Positions 24,675 to 33,418 of a DNA stretch of 63,165 nucleotides are shown in pieces (the first letter of the stretch is position 1; the number at the start of each line of letters is the position of its first letter). The notes under the pieces were generated by a model that saw only the letters and a program-made list of their open reading frames with translations, made no database searches and was not told where the DNA came from. Made by a program: the position numbers and the translations under genes. The stretch lies in assembly GCA_004552615.1 (NCBI GenBank), contig SFNZ01000004.1, positions 1-63,165 on the forward strand. The letters are read 5' to 3'. The stretch comes from Bacteroidales bacterium (GTDB lineage Bacteria; Bacteroidota; Bacteroidia; Bacteroidales; UBA932).

Positions 24675-25297
24675 AATGATGTATTGGTTTGAATTCCTTT
24701 TTTCACATCGTCGAGAACGGAGCCTATGTAGTCCAGGATTTCCTCCTTGCCGAGACCGGTCTGTGAAGAGCTTATGAAATAAGGAGGAAGCTCCTCCCAA
24801 TGCTCCTCAAGCTGCGCCTTGTCCCGTTCTATCTGCGCCTCCCTTGCAACGGGACCGAGCTTGTCTCCCTTGGTGAAGATGATGGAGAACGGTATCCCGT
24901 TCTCTCCCAATTCGTTGAGGAAATCCATGTCAATCTTTCCGATGTCGTGCCTGATGTCGATGAGCACGAACAGGAGCAGCATTTCCTTCGAATTGTTCAG
25001 ATAGTCCCTTATTACGTCCTTGATTTTTGCCCGTTCCTTGTCCGGAAGTTTCGCATAACCGTAGCCGGGAAGGTCCACGAGATACCAGCTGTCATTGACC
25101 AGGAAATGGTTGATGAGCCTGGTCTTGCCCGGAGTGCCGGATGTCATCGCCAGTTTCGCATTGCCGCAAAGCATGTTTATCAGGGATGATTTTCCTACAT
25201 TGGATCTTCCTATGAAGGCGAATTCGGGCAGCCTCCGCGCCGTCTGCTGCTCGACCCGGGTGCTGCTGCCGGCAAATATCGCCTTGAAGATTCTCAT
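24671..25297 (-). CDS. ysxC: ribosome biogenesis GTPase YsxC/EngB
   Basis: The 208-residue GTPase shows P-loop GRSNVGKSSLI, the G2 threonine in SGTPGKTRLINHF, DLPGYGYAKL (G3) and TKGDKL (G4). EngB acts late in 50S assembly. The C-terminal tail is short and lacks extra domains. The gene starts the ysxC-prs-small-membrane-protein run and is divergent from the xseA/glycogen operon. Confidence 0.96.
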   Translation of the reverse strand: MRIFKAIFAGSSTRVEQQTARRLPEFAFIGRSNVGKSSLINMLCGNAKLAMTSGTPGKTRLINHFLVNDSWYLVDLPGYGYAKLPDKERAKIKDVIRDYLNNSKEMLLLFVLIDIRHDIGKIDMDFLNELGENGIPFSIIFTKGDKLGPVAREAQIERDKAQLEEHWEELPPYFISSSQTGLGKEEILDYIGSVLDDVKKGIQTNTSL

Positions 25298-25336
25298 GTT
25301 TTAAAAAAATGTTACGTTTATGCTGAAAAACTTGCG

Positions 25337-25344
25337 CAAAGATA
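25337..25344 (-). promoter_or_regulatory. -7 box for ysxC-prs
   Basis: The minus strand reads TATCTTTG (TAnnTTTG), 40 bases upstream of ysxC. It lies 10 bases from the oppositely directed -7 box at 25355-25362, so the two divergent promoters overlap. Confidence 0.55.
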
Positions 25345-25354
25345 CGAAAAAAAT

Positions 25355-25362
25355 TAAATTTG
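25355..25362 (+). promoter_or_regulatory. -7 box for the xseA-glycogen-ribF operon
   Basis: TAAATTTG is a full TAnnTTTG match with CTTG (25331-25334) 20 bases upstream. It is the only clear promoter before the operon at 25419-38537. Confidence 0.6.
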
Positions 25363-25418
25363 TAAGCAGACTGCATAAAGAAGAACACAAGATATCCATT
25401 AATTGATTTGATTCGAGG

Positions 25419-26543
25419 ATGGAAAGAACTGTCATGGATTTGTTTGCCCTTCAGTCGAGCGTGAGATCGGCCCTTGAGGGTGCGTTCCCGGACAAGGTCT
25501 GGGTTCGTGCCGAAGTCAGCGCCGTTAAGGTAAGGAGCGGAGGACATTGCTATCTCGAACTGTCACAATCGGATGACAACGGCTTGACAGCCAAGGCTTC
25601 AGCCATCATCTGGGCATCCAGGTACCGTTTCCTCGGTCCGTTCTTCGAATCGGTTGCAGGAACTCCTCTCCAGCCTGGCATCCAGGTACTTGTGCGCGTA
25701 CAGGTGAACTATAGCGAGTTGTACGGTTTTTCCCTGATAATCGACGACATCGATGCGGAATATACGCTCGGAGGGAAGGAGAAGGAGAGGCAGGCCACCA
25801 TTGAGAGACTGCGCCGGGAGGGACTTATGGACATGCAGAAGGAATTGTCCATGAACGCGTTGCCTTACCGGTTGGCCGTGGTGACGGCTCCTGATGCGGC
25901 CGGCTACAGGGATTTCCGGAGACATCTACACGAGAATGCATACGGGTTCGTGTTCCGCACGGATCTTTTCGAGGCTGTGATGCAGGGCGCCGCAGCCCCT
26001 GGCTCCATTGCCTCCGCCATAGAGGCCGCCGGCGGGACTGATCCGGAATATGATGCGGTCCTCGTGCTCAGGGGAGGCGGGGCGAGCCTGGACCTGTCCT
26101 GTTTCGATGATTACAGGATAGCTGCGGCCATAGCCCGCTGTCCTGTCCCGGTGCTGACTGCCGTGGGGCACGACCAGGACTATCATATATGTGACATGGT
26201 TGCCTGGAAGGATGTCAGGACTCCTACCGCGCTGGCCGACGTGTTTCTGGATATATATATGGACGAGGACAGGTATGTCACCGCGTTCGGCTCCAGGCTG
26301 AAGATTGCGTTCATGAACAAGATTGCCCTGATGGGCTCCAGGCTCGATGTCCTGGAGTCGAGGATAGCCGGGGCGGACCCGAGGCGGGTTCTGGAGAGGG
26401 GATATGTGCTGGCCCTGGACTCCCGGGGAGTGGTGATGAAGTCCGTTGAAGGCAGGTCGGAAGGGGACCGGGTCTCGATGATGTTCCGGGACGGAGTGCT
26501 GGACTGCGTCGTGAAGGAGGTCAGGAAAGATGGGAAGCAATGA
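25419..26543 (+). CDS. xseA: exodeoxyribonuclease VII large subunit
   Basis: The 374-residue nuclease subunit has the N-terminal OB domain (VWVRAEVSAVKVRSGGHCYLEL) and the catalytic domain with AVVTAPDAAGYRDF (usually TSPxGAAxxD), VLRGGGASLDLSCFDD, TAVGHDQDYHICDMVA and RTPTALAD. The following coiled-coil region is short, about 45 residues instead of the usual ~100, before the conserved DPRRVLERGYVLAL. It pairs with xseB, which overlaps its stop by four bases. The gene opens the operon that contains the alpha-glucan genes. Confidence 0.93.
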   Translation: MERTVMDLFALQSSVRSALEGAFPDKVWVRAEVSAVKVRSGGHCYLELSQSDDNGLTAKASAIIWASRYRFLGPFFESVAGTPLQPGIQVLVRVQVNYSELYGFSLIIDDIDAEYTLGGKEKERQATIERLRREGLMDMQKELSMNALPYRLAVVTAPDAAGYRDFRRHLHENAYGFVFRTDLFEAVMQGAAAPGSIASAIEAAGGTDPEYDAVLVLRGGGASLDLSCFDDYRIAAAIARCPVPVLTAVGHDQDYHICDMVAWKDVRTPTALADVFLDIYMDEDRYVTAFGSRLKIAFMNKIALMGSRLDVLESRIAGADPRRVLERGYVLALDSRGVVMKSVEGRSEGDRVSMMFRDGVLDCVVKEVRKDGKQ

Positions 26544-26758
26544 AATTGAAATTTATGGAGTACGATATGGATATGGAAAAATTTGACTACGCCGGGGCCG
26601 TCGCCGAGCTGGACAGGATTGCAGCCCGGGCTGAGGATCCTTCCACGGGTATCGATGACATCGACAGCTGCCTGAAGAGGTCGAAGGAACTGATATCCGC
26701 CTGCAGGGCTTATCTCAGGTCTGCGAGGGACAAGGCTGAAATGTTGGATGAAATCTGA
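26540..26758 (+). CDS. xseB: exodeoxyribonuclease VII small subunit
   Basis: The 72-residue protein is almost entirely two helices with the XseB pattern (FDYAGAVAELDRIAARAED, then IDSCLKRSKELISACRAYL). Several copies wrap the large-subunit coiled coil to make active exonuclease VII. The start overlaps xseA (ATGA), and its stop overlaps the glgB start by one base (TGATG). An in-frame ATG a few codons downstream is possible. Confidence 0.88.
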   Translation: MKLKFMEYDMDMEKFDYAGAVAELDRIAARAEDPSTGIDDIDSCLKRSKELISACRAYLRSARDKAEMLDEI

Positions 26759-28743
26759 TGCTTATGGAGGATAAAATAAAATATATTTTTGAGACAGACC
26801 CGTATCTCGAGCCTTACAAGGAGAAGATACTGGCCCGTCATGAACGTATCGAGGCTGCCCGGGCGAAGATTGCCGCAGGCGGAAAGCTCTCGGACGGATT
26901 GAACAACTATCTGTATTACGGACTGCACAGGGACGGAGAAGGCTCCTGGGTATTCCGGGAATGGGCACCGAACGCGAACCGTATCTACCTGACGGGCGAG
27001 TTCAACAACTGGAAACGCACCACGGCCTACCAGCTCCAGCCGGTGGGGAACGGTAACTGGGAGATTCGTCTTCCCGAGATGTTCCTGCACCACGGCCAGC
27101 TTTACAAGATTTTCATAGAGTGGCCGGGAGGCGGAGGCGAGAGACTCCCTTCTTATGTCCGCAGGGTGGTCCAGGACCCGGTGACCAAGGTGTTCTGCGC
27201 CCAGGTCTGGGACCCGGAACGGAAATATGAATGGAAATACCCTTCTCCGGGACCGAGACCCCATCCTCTCATCTATGAATGTCACATCGGGATGAGTTCC
27301 GAGGAAGAGAAGGTGTCCACCTTCGACGAGTTCCGCAGGGATGTCCTTCCGCATGTCCGGGACCTCGGATATGACACTCTCCAGATAATGGCCCTGCAGG
27401 AGCATCCTTATTACGGCTCGTTCGGCTATCAGGTGTCCAATTTCTATGCATTGTCGTCCAGGTTCGGCACCCCTGAGGATTTCAAGAGACTGGTGGACGA
27501 GGCCCATTCGATGGGCATTGCGGTCGTGATGGATATCGTGCATTCCCACAGCGTGGACAATGAGGCCGAGGGTCTCGGCAAGTTCGACGGCAGGGAGGAC
27601 CTCTATTTCTACAAGGGCCCGCAGGGACGTCATCCTGCATGGGGCTCCAGATGCTTCGATTACGGCAAGGACGAGACCAAGTATTTCCTCCTGTCCAACT
27701 GCAAGTTCTGGATGGACGAATATCATCTCGACGGATTCCGCTTCGACGGCGTGACGAGCATGCTCTACTGGGATCACGGCCTGGGCAAGGATTTCGTGGG
27801 ATATGACAATTATTTCAATTCCGGGGTTGACGAGAATGCAGTGACCTATCTTGCGCTCGCGGCCCTTCTGGTAAAGGAAATCAATCCAGACTCCATCACC
27901 ATCGCCGAGGACATGAGCGGAATGGCCGGACTTGCGGCCCCGTATGAGGCTGGCGGCCTCGGATTCGACTTCAGGATGGCGATGGGAGTGGCCGACCATT
28001 GGATCAAGTGGCTGAAGGAGAGGAGCGACGAGCAGTGGGACATGGGCAATATCTGGTGGGAGCTCACGAACAAGCGCAAGGACGAGAAAACCATCAGCTA
28101 CGCCGAGTGCCACGATCAGGCTTTGGTAGGAGACAAGACATTGATATTCAGATTGATGGACAAGGAGATGTATACTTCGATGAACAAGGAGTCCAAGAAC
28201 CTTGTGGTCGACCGTGGAATAGCCTTGCACAAGATGATACGCCTCGCTACCATAGCGACTGCCGGAGACGGCTATCTGAACTTCATGGGCAACGAGTTCG
28301 GACATCCGGAATGGATAGATTTTCCGCGTGAGGGAAACGGCTGGTCGTACAAATATGCCCGCCGCCAGTGGTCTCTCTGCAGGCCTGACTATCTCCGGTA
28401 CAGGTACCTCATGAATTTCGACAGGGATATGATTCATCTGTTCAAAAAGTCGGACCTTCTATCGTACCCGCCGGAGTCCATCGTGGCGGACGAATCTAAA
28501 AAGGTGTTGATTTTCAAGCGCAAAAGTTGTATCTTTGCATTCAATTTCAATCCTTCCGCCTCGTTCACGGACTATGCGTTCAATGCTCCTGAAGGAGACT
28601 GGAAGCTGGTTTTCGACTCGGACAGCAATGAGTATGACGGTTTCGGCAGGCTCTCTCCGGGCGAGATTCATCATTCTGACGGCCGGATGTCCGTCTATCT
28701 GCCGAGCAGATGCGTTTTGGTATTTTGTGAAACAGAAAAATAA
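26758..28743 (+). CDS. glgB: 1,4-alpha-glucan branching enzyme (GH13, eukaryote-like)
   Basis: The 661-residue enzyme introduces alpha-1,6 branches into glycogen. CBM48 is at residues ~60-150 (WVFREWAPNANRIYLTGEFNNW). The GH13 barrel has the catalytic Asp330 in DGFRFDGVTSM, Glu384 in TIAEDMSGM and the third acid Asp453 in AECHDQ. A C-terminal beta domain ends near residue 655. The KYIFETDPYLEPYKEKI start and overall length match the eukaryotic-type (GH13_8) branching enzymes used by Bacteroidota. It leads the glycogen section of the operon. Confidence 0.95.
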   Translation: MLMEDKIKYIFETDPYLEPYKEKILARHERIEAARAKIAAGGKLSDGLNNYLYYGLHRDGEGSWVFREWAPNANRIYLTGEFNNWKRTTAYQLQPVGNGNWEIRLPEMFLHHGQLYKIFIEWPGGGGERLPSYVRRVVQDPVTKVFCAQVWDPERKYEWKYPSPGPRPHPLIYECHIGMSSEEEKVSTFDEFRRDVLPHVRDLGYDTLQIMALQEHPYYGSFGYQVSNFYALSSRFGTPEDFKRLVDEAHSMGIAVVMDIVHSHSVDNEAEGLGKFDGREDLYFYKGPQGRHPAWGSRCFDYGKDETKYFLLSNCKFWMDEYHLDGFRFDGVTSMLYWDHGLGKDFVGYDNYFNSGVDENAVTYLALAALLVKEINPDSITIAEDMSGMAGLAAPYEAGGLGFDFRMAMGVADHWIKWLKERSDEQWDMGNIWWELTNKRKDEKTISYAECHDQALVGDKTLIFRLMDKEMYTSMNKESKNLVVDRGIALHKMIRLATIATAGDGYLNFMGNEFGHPEWIDFPREGNGWSYKYARRQWSLCRPDYLRYRYLMNFDRDMIHLFKKSDLLSYPPESIVADESKKVLIFKRKSCIFAFNFNPSASFTDYAFNAPEGDWKLVFDSDSNEYDGFGRLSPGEIHHSDGRMSVYLPSRCVLVFCETEK

Positions 28744-28761
28744 TTAAGTAATAATTCAAAT

Positions 28762-30699
28762 ATGGCATTTCTGAAATTCAACAAGGCCGAGCTTGTGAAC
28801 CTGTCCTATTCGCTGAAGAGGGAGATACTCTGCGCGAACAAGACGGGGGCATATTGCAACACTTCGATTGTGGCCTGCAACACAAGGCGTTATCACGGCC
28901 TCCTGGGAGTTCCTGTGGACAATTTCGGAGGCGGCAAGTACATGCTGCTTTCCTCCGTGGACGAGAGCCTTTCCGTGAACGGGAAGCTTTTCAACCTCGG
29001 TATCCACTGCTACGGGGACATCTATGAGCCGAGAGGACACAAGTACATTGTGGACTTTTCCGCCGACCCTGTTCCTGAAATCACCTACAGGGTGGGGCAG
29101 ATAGAGTTCACCAAGAGCATTCTGCTGGCTCCGGACAAGGACCAGGTAATGCTCCGCTACGAGCTTAAGAAGTCACCTGCCAAGATCCAGGTGCTCCTCA
29201 AGCCTTTCCTGGCATTCAGGAACGTGCACAGCCTCACTTCTCGGAATTCTTCCGCAAGGACAGGCTACAAGACTGTGAAAAACGGAGTATCCTTCAATAT
29301 GTATGAGGGATTCCCTGACCTGAATCTCCAGTTGAACACAGCCGAATTCGAGTACAAGCCGTCTCCGTGCTGGTACAATGACGTGACCTACTCCGACGAG
29401 GCCCGCCGCGGATTCGCCTGCAAGGAGGACCTCTTCGTTCCGGGCTGCTTCATCCTGTCCATGGCAGAAGGTGATTCGGTAGTCCTTTCCGCATCCGTGG
29501 CCGAGGAGAATCCATCCATGATAAAGAGACGTTACAATTCCGCCCTCAAGTCCATGCACAGGATCGGCAACTATCACGACCAGCTCGCGCACTGTGCCGA
29601 CATCCTCATCAGGGACAGGAATGGGAAGAAGGGCATAACTGCCGGATTCTCATGGCTTTACACCGGTCTTCTCAGGGAGACTCTCTACACCCTCCCGGGC
29701 CTGACCCTCTACGCCGGCAATCCTGGGGCATTCGAGGAGATTCTCGACAATCTCATTGCGGACAACCATGAGCGTTTCCATACCCGTACCACCCAGGTCG
29801 AGGCTCCTCTGATGCTGGCCGGGGCGCTCCGGGAATATATTGAGTTCGGGGCTTCTGCAGAGGCCGTATGGAAGAAATACGGCGGAATCGTCAAGGAGGT
29901 GGTCGAGAGTTACCTGCCTGGCGTCAGGAAGGAGGTTTCGCTCCAGCCGAACGGACTGCTCTGGGCCCAGAAGGACAGAACCGCCCTCACCTGGATGAAC
30001 GCCTATGCCGACGGACGTCCTGTCACCGAGCGTGCCGGATATCAGGTTGAGACCAATGCGTTCTGGTATGACACCCTCTGCTTCGCCATCGGGAACGAAT
30101 CGCTTTACGGCCCGAAGGATAGCAAGTTCTGCGAGTCATGGATACCGGTCCGCGACCTCGTGAAAGAGAACTACCAGAAGACATTCTGGAATCCGCAGTG
30201 CGGATATCTCGCTGACTACGTTGACAATAACGGACAGAACATGGATGTGCGCCCGAACCAGCTGTTCGCACTTTCCGTGGCTTCTTCCCCGATCAGCGAC
30301 GACATTGCCGGAAGCATCATCAACATCATAGATAGGGAGCTTGTGACCGCACGCGGTATCAGGACCCTTTCCCCGCGCGACGTGAAATACAAAGGTGTTT
30401 ATGAGGGCACCCAGCGTGACAGGGACCTCGCATACCATCAGGGTTGCGCATGGCCTGCACTGCTCCTGCCTTATGCCGAGGTAGCTTTCAGGATGAGGGG
30501 TGCCTCGTTCTGCAAGAAGGCCGAGTGGCTGATAGAAGGTTTCTATGCTGACCTGAACAAGCACGGAGTAGGCGCATTCTCGGAGCTTTATGACGGAGAC
30601 CCTCCTCACGAGGCACACGGAGCGATATCTTCTGCGATGAGCACGGCCGCTCTTCTCGCTGTTGAAAGACTTATTAATAAATATAAGGAGGAAGAATAA
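28762..30699 (+). CDS. glycogen debranching enzyme (amylo-alpha-1,6-glucosidase, GH133-type)
   Basis: The 645-residue protein has the archaeal/bacterial-type debranching N-terminal domain (NTRRYHGLLGVPV, LLSSVDESL; residues ~1-260). A C-terminal (alpha/alpha)6 barrel follows, with AGFSWLYTGLLRETLYTLPGL, a VEAPLMLAGALREYIEFGA segment, QPNGLLWAQ and YHQGCAWPALLLPY. It hydrolyses alpha-1,6 linkages of glycogen limit dextrins. The stop overlaps the start of the next gene by one base (TAATG). Confidence 0.92.
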   Translation: MAFLKFNKAELVNLSYSLKREILCANKTGAYCNTSIVACNTRRYHGLLGVPVDNFGGGKYMLLSSVDESLSVNGKLFNLGIHCYGDIYEPRGHKYIVDFSADPVPEITYRVGQIEFTKSILLAPDKDQVMLRYELKKSPAKIQVLLKPFLAFRNVHSLTSRNSSARTGYKTVKNGVSFNMYEGFPDLNLQLNTAEFEYKPSPCWYNDVTYSDEARRGFACKEDLFVPGCFILSMAEGDSVVLSASVAEENPSMIKRRYNSALKSMHRIGNYHDQLAHCADILIRDRNGKKGITAGFSWLYTGLLRETLYTLPGLTLYAGNPGAFEEILDNLIADNHERFHTRTTQVEAPLMLAGALREYIEFGASAEAVWKKYGGIVKEVVESYLPGVRKEVSLQPNGLLWAQKDRTALTWMNAYADGRPVTERAGYQVETNAFWYDTLCFAIGNESLYGPKDSKFCESWIPVRDLVKENYQKTFWNPQCGYLADYVDNNGQNMDVRPNQLFALSVASSPISDDIAGSIINIIDRELVTARGIRTLSPRDVKYKGVYEGTQRDRDLAYHQGCAWPALLLPYAEVAFRMRGASFCKKAEWLIEGFYADLNKHGVGAFSELYDGDPPHEAHGAISSAMSTAALLAVERLINKYKEEE

Positions 30700-31991
30700 T
30701 GAAAGTTCTAATGTTCGGTTGGGAGTTCCCTCCTCATATTGCAGGAGGTCTGGGAACAGCCTGCTATGGTATAGTCAAGGGCCTTGTGCACAACGGAGTC
30801 GAGACTATTTTCGTGATGCCTTCCGCCAGCGGAGACGAGGACGGCAGCGTCGCTGACATCGTCAATGCGAGCGACGTCCCGGTAAAGGTCACCGAGACCA
30901 TGACCCTGGACGATTTCCTGGACAAGGTCCAGTTCGTACATATCGGGACCAATATGGTTCCTTATCTCGATCCTGAAGAGTTCCATAGCCTCGTTGAGGA
31001 GGACAGGCACCGCCAGGTGAAGGATTTCTCGGTTCATTACGGCCAGAAATACAAGTTCTCGGGCAAATACGGCTCGAATCTCATGGAGGAGGTTGCGAGA
31101 TATGCCATGGTGGGAGGAACCATCGCGATGAGCCGCAAAGGCGATTTCGACGTGATCCACGCCCATGACTGGCTCACCTATATGGCCGGCATTGCCGCCA
31201 AGAGGATATCCGGCAAGCCGCTCGTGGTACATGTACACGCCACTTCCTTCGACAGGAGCAGCGACCAGAACATCGACACGAGGGTGTTCGAGATCGAGAA
31301 GCGCGGAATGATGGCTGCAGACAGGGTCATCACCGTCAGCGACCTGACCAGGAATATTGTCATAACAAAATACGGAATCGACCCTGCCAAGGTGGTCACT
31401 GTCCATAACGCGGTGGATTTCAGCGGCAGGAGCGAGATCCAGGTGGAAAGGGGAGTGAAAGACAAGGTGGTCACTTTCCTCGGACGTATCACTTTCCAGA
31501 AAGGTCCGGAATATTTCATAGAGGCTGCCGCCAAGGTCCTCAAGAGATGTCCTGACGTGCGTTTCGTGATGGCGGGAAGCGGAGACATGATGAACCGCTC
31601 CATCCGCCAGGTGGCCCGTCTCGGCATTTCCGACAGGTTCCATTTCACCGGATTCCTCCGCGGGGCCGAGGTGCAGAAGATGTTCGCCCTTTCGGATGTC
31701 TATGTGATGCCTTCAGTTTCCGAGCCGTTCGGAATTTCACCTCTCGAGGCCATGAGATCGGGCGTTCCGTCCGTCATCTCCCATCAGTCCGGAGCTGCTG
31801 AAATTCTCAAGTATGCCTTCAAGGTGGACTTCTGGGACGTGGATGCGATGGCAGACCAGATATATGCCCTCCTGAAGTATCCGGCACTTGCGGATTTCGC
31901 TTCAAAATATGGCTACGACGAGGTGAATACCCTCAAGTGGAACAACGCCGCCGCCAAGATAAAGAATGTATATGAATCAGTGACCAAGTAA
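30699..31991 (+). CDS. GT4-family glycosyltransferase, glycogen-locus type
   Basis: The 430-residue GT-B enzyme opens with MKVLMFGWEFPPHIAGGLGT, the sugar-nucleotide synthase-like Gly-rich loop. It contains DVIHAHDWLTYMAGIA, then VVTFLGRITFQKGPEYFIEAA and the C-terminal donor-site motif SVSEPFGISPLEAMRSG. The acceptor is probably an alpha-glucan because of the neighbours (branching, debranching, amylase, synthase-phosphorylase). An alternative role in maltose or oligosaccharide synthesis cannot be excluded. Confidence 0.87.
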   Translation: MKVLMFGWEFPPHIAGGLGTACYGIVKGLVHNGVETIFVMPSASGDEDGSVADIVNASDVPVKVTETMTLDDFLDKVQFVHIGTNMVPYLDPEEFHSLVEEDRHRQVKDFSVHYGQKYKFSGKYGSNLMEEVARYAMVGGTIAMSRKGDFDVIHAHDWLTYMAGIAAKRISGKPLVVHVHATSFDRSSDQNIDTRVFEIEKRGMMAADRVITVSDLTRNIVITKYGIDPAKVVTVHNAVDFSGRSEIQVERGVKDKVVTFLGRITFQKGPEYFIEAAAKVLKRCPDVRFVMAGSGDMMNRSIRQVARLGISDRFHFTGFLRGAEVQKMFALSDVYVMPSVSEPFGISPLEAMRSGVPSVISHQSGAAEILKYAFKVDFWDVDAMADQIYALLKYPALADFASKYGYDEVNTLKWNNAAAKIKNVYESVTK

Positions 31992-32002
31992 ATTGTAAAG
32001 AT

Positions 32003-33418
32003 ATGAAACCGTCAAAAAGCTTATGCCTGTATTTCCAGATTCACCAGCCGACAAGGTTGAGACTTTACAGGTTCTTCGATATAGGAAAAGACTCACATTA
32101 TTATGATGACTTCACGAACCGCACGATTCTCAGGCGGGTTGCGGAGCAGTGCTATCTTCCGATGAACAGGCTTCTGCTCGACCTCATCAATGCCAACAAG
32201 GGAGCCTTCAAGGTGGCATTCTCCATATCCGGTTCGGCCCTCGAGCAGTTCGACAGATATGCTCCGGAGGTCATCGAAAGCTTCCGCAGGCTTGCCGATA
32301 CAGGCTGTGCCGAGTTCCTCTGCGAGACCTATTATCATTCTCTCGCTTCCCTCGCATGCCCTGCAGAGTTCAGGCACCAGGTGCTCAAGCACAAGGCTGC
32401 CATCGAGCATTATTTCGGCGTGACCCCTGTGACCTTCAGGAACACTGAGCTCATCTACTCCGACGCGATAGGAGAGAGCGTGTACGAGCTCGGATTCAAG
32501 ACAATGCTGACCGAAGGCGCAAGGCACATCCTCGGATGGAGAAGTCCGGATTTCATTTATTCCAATGACAGGCAGGAGGACTTGAAGATCCTGCTCAGGA
32601 ACTACAAGCTCAGCGATGACATCGCATTCCGCTTCTCCAACAAGGGCTGGAGTGAGTGGCCCCTGACCAGTGACAAATATCTCACATGGCTGAAGAACGA
32701 CATCAGGGACAAGGGTGATGTCATCAACCTCTTCATGGACTACGAGACCTTCGGCGAGCACCAGAGTGCAAGCACCGGAATCTTCGACTTCATGCGTTAT
32801 CTCCCTCAGGCTGTGATAGATGACGGCACATTCAGGTTCGCGACCCCTTCCGAGGCAGCAGCAGCCCACAAGCCGGTGTCATCCCTCGAGGTCCTCGAGC
32901 CTATCTCATGGGCGGACGAGGAGCGCGACGTCACAGCATGGCTCGGAAACGAGCTCCAGCAGGAAGCCTACAACAAGCTCTACGGCCTTTACGAGAAAGT
33001 GGCCCTCATCAACGACCCTGCACTGTTCAATGACTTCGGACATCTCCAGGAGAGCGACCACTTCTATTATATGTGCACGAAATTCTTCTCTGACGGCGAG
33101 GTGCACAAATATTTCAACCCTTATGACACTCCTTACGAGGCGTTTATCAACTATATGAACGTTTTGAGTGATTTTATTATCAGGGTAAATGAGGAATATT
33201 CGACAACTAATGCTAAATTTGCAGTCCCAAACGCTGCGAATGATGCGGAATCGGCATCGGTGGCACCTGCGGAGACGGTAAAACCAGCTCCGAAGGCGCG
33301 CAAAACTGCTGCCAGGACTGCATCCGCAGCCAAGAAAGCCCCGGCGAAGAAGCCTGCGGCAGAAAAACCTGCCAAGGCCGTGAAGAAACCGGCGGCAAAA
33401 CGAAGAAAGACTGAATAA
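32003..33418 (+). CDS. GH57 alpha-amylase with Lys/Ala/Pro-rich histone-like tail
   Basis: The 471-residue protein begins with the GH57 signature LYFQIHQPTRLRLYRF. It has the nucleophile region TFRNTELIYSD (Glu) and the acid/base region NLFMDYETFGEHQ (Asp), then PISWADEERDVTAWLGNELQ and a DHFYYMCTKFFSDGEVHKYF block ending near FIIRVNEEYS (~residue 397). From ~418 to the end it carries a strongly basic tail of KKAPAKKPAAEKP-type repeats, ending KRRKTE. Such tails occur in histone H1-like and AlgP-like DNA-binding proteins, not in typical GH57 enzymes. The stop overlaps the next start by one base. Confidence 0.9.
   Translation: MKPSKSLCLYFQIHQPTRLRLYRFFDIGKDSHYYDDFTNRTILRRVAEQCYLPMNRLLLDLINANKGAFKVAFSISGSALEQFDRYAPEVIESFRRLADTGCAEFLCETYYHSLASLACPAEFRHQVLKHKAAIEHYFGVTPVTFRNTELIYSDAIGESVYELGFKTMLTEGARHILGWRSPDFIYSNDRQEDLKILLRNYKLSDDIAFRFSNKGWSEWPLTSDKYLTWLKNDIRDKGDVINLFMDYETFGEHQSASTGIFDFMRYLPQAVIDDGTFRFATPSEAAAAHKPVSSLEVLEPISWADEERDVTAWLGNELQQEAYNKLYGLYEKVALINDPALFNDFGHLQESDHFYYMCTKFFSDGEVHKYFNPYDTPYEAFINYMNVLSDFIIRVNEEYSTTNAKFAVPNAANDAESASVAPAETVKPAPKARKTAARTASAAKKAPAKKPAAEKPAKAVKKPAAKRRKTE

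Noticed and set aside
24675..24800. N-terminal extension of prs
   Set aside because: The extra 42 residues overlap ysxC and are absent from the family. ATG 24674 gives the standard start with ATGA coupling.
26710..28437. 575-codon minus-strand ORF
   Set aside because: It lies opposite xseB and glgB and shows only back-translated repeats of those genes. No independent domain is seen.
33238..33415. Basic tail of the GH57 protein as a frameshift artefact
   Set aside because: The composition is a clean Lys/Ala/Pro repeat in one frame up to the stop that overlaps the next start. A frameshift would not give such regularity.
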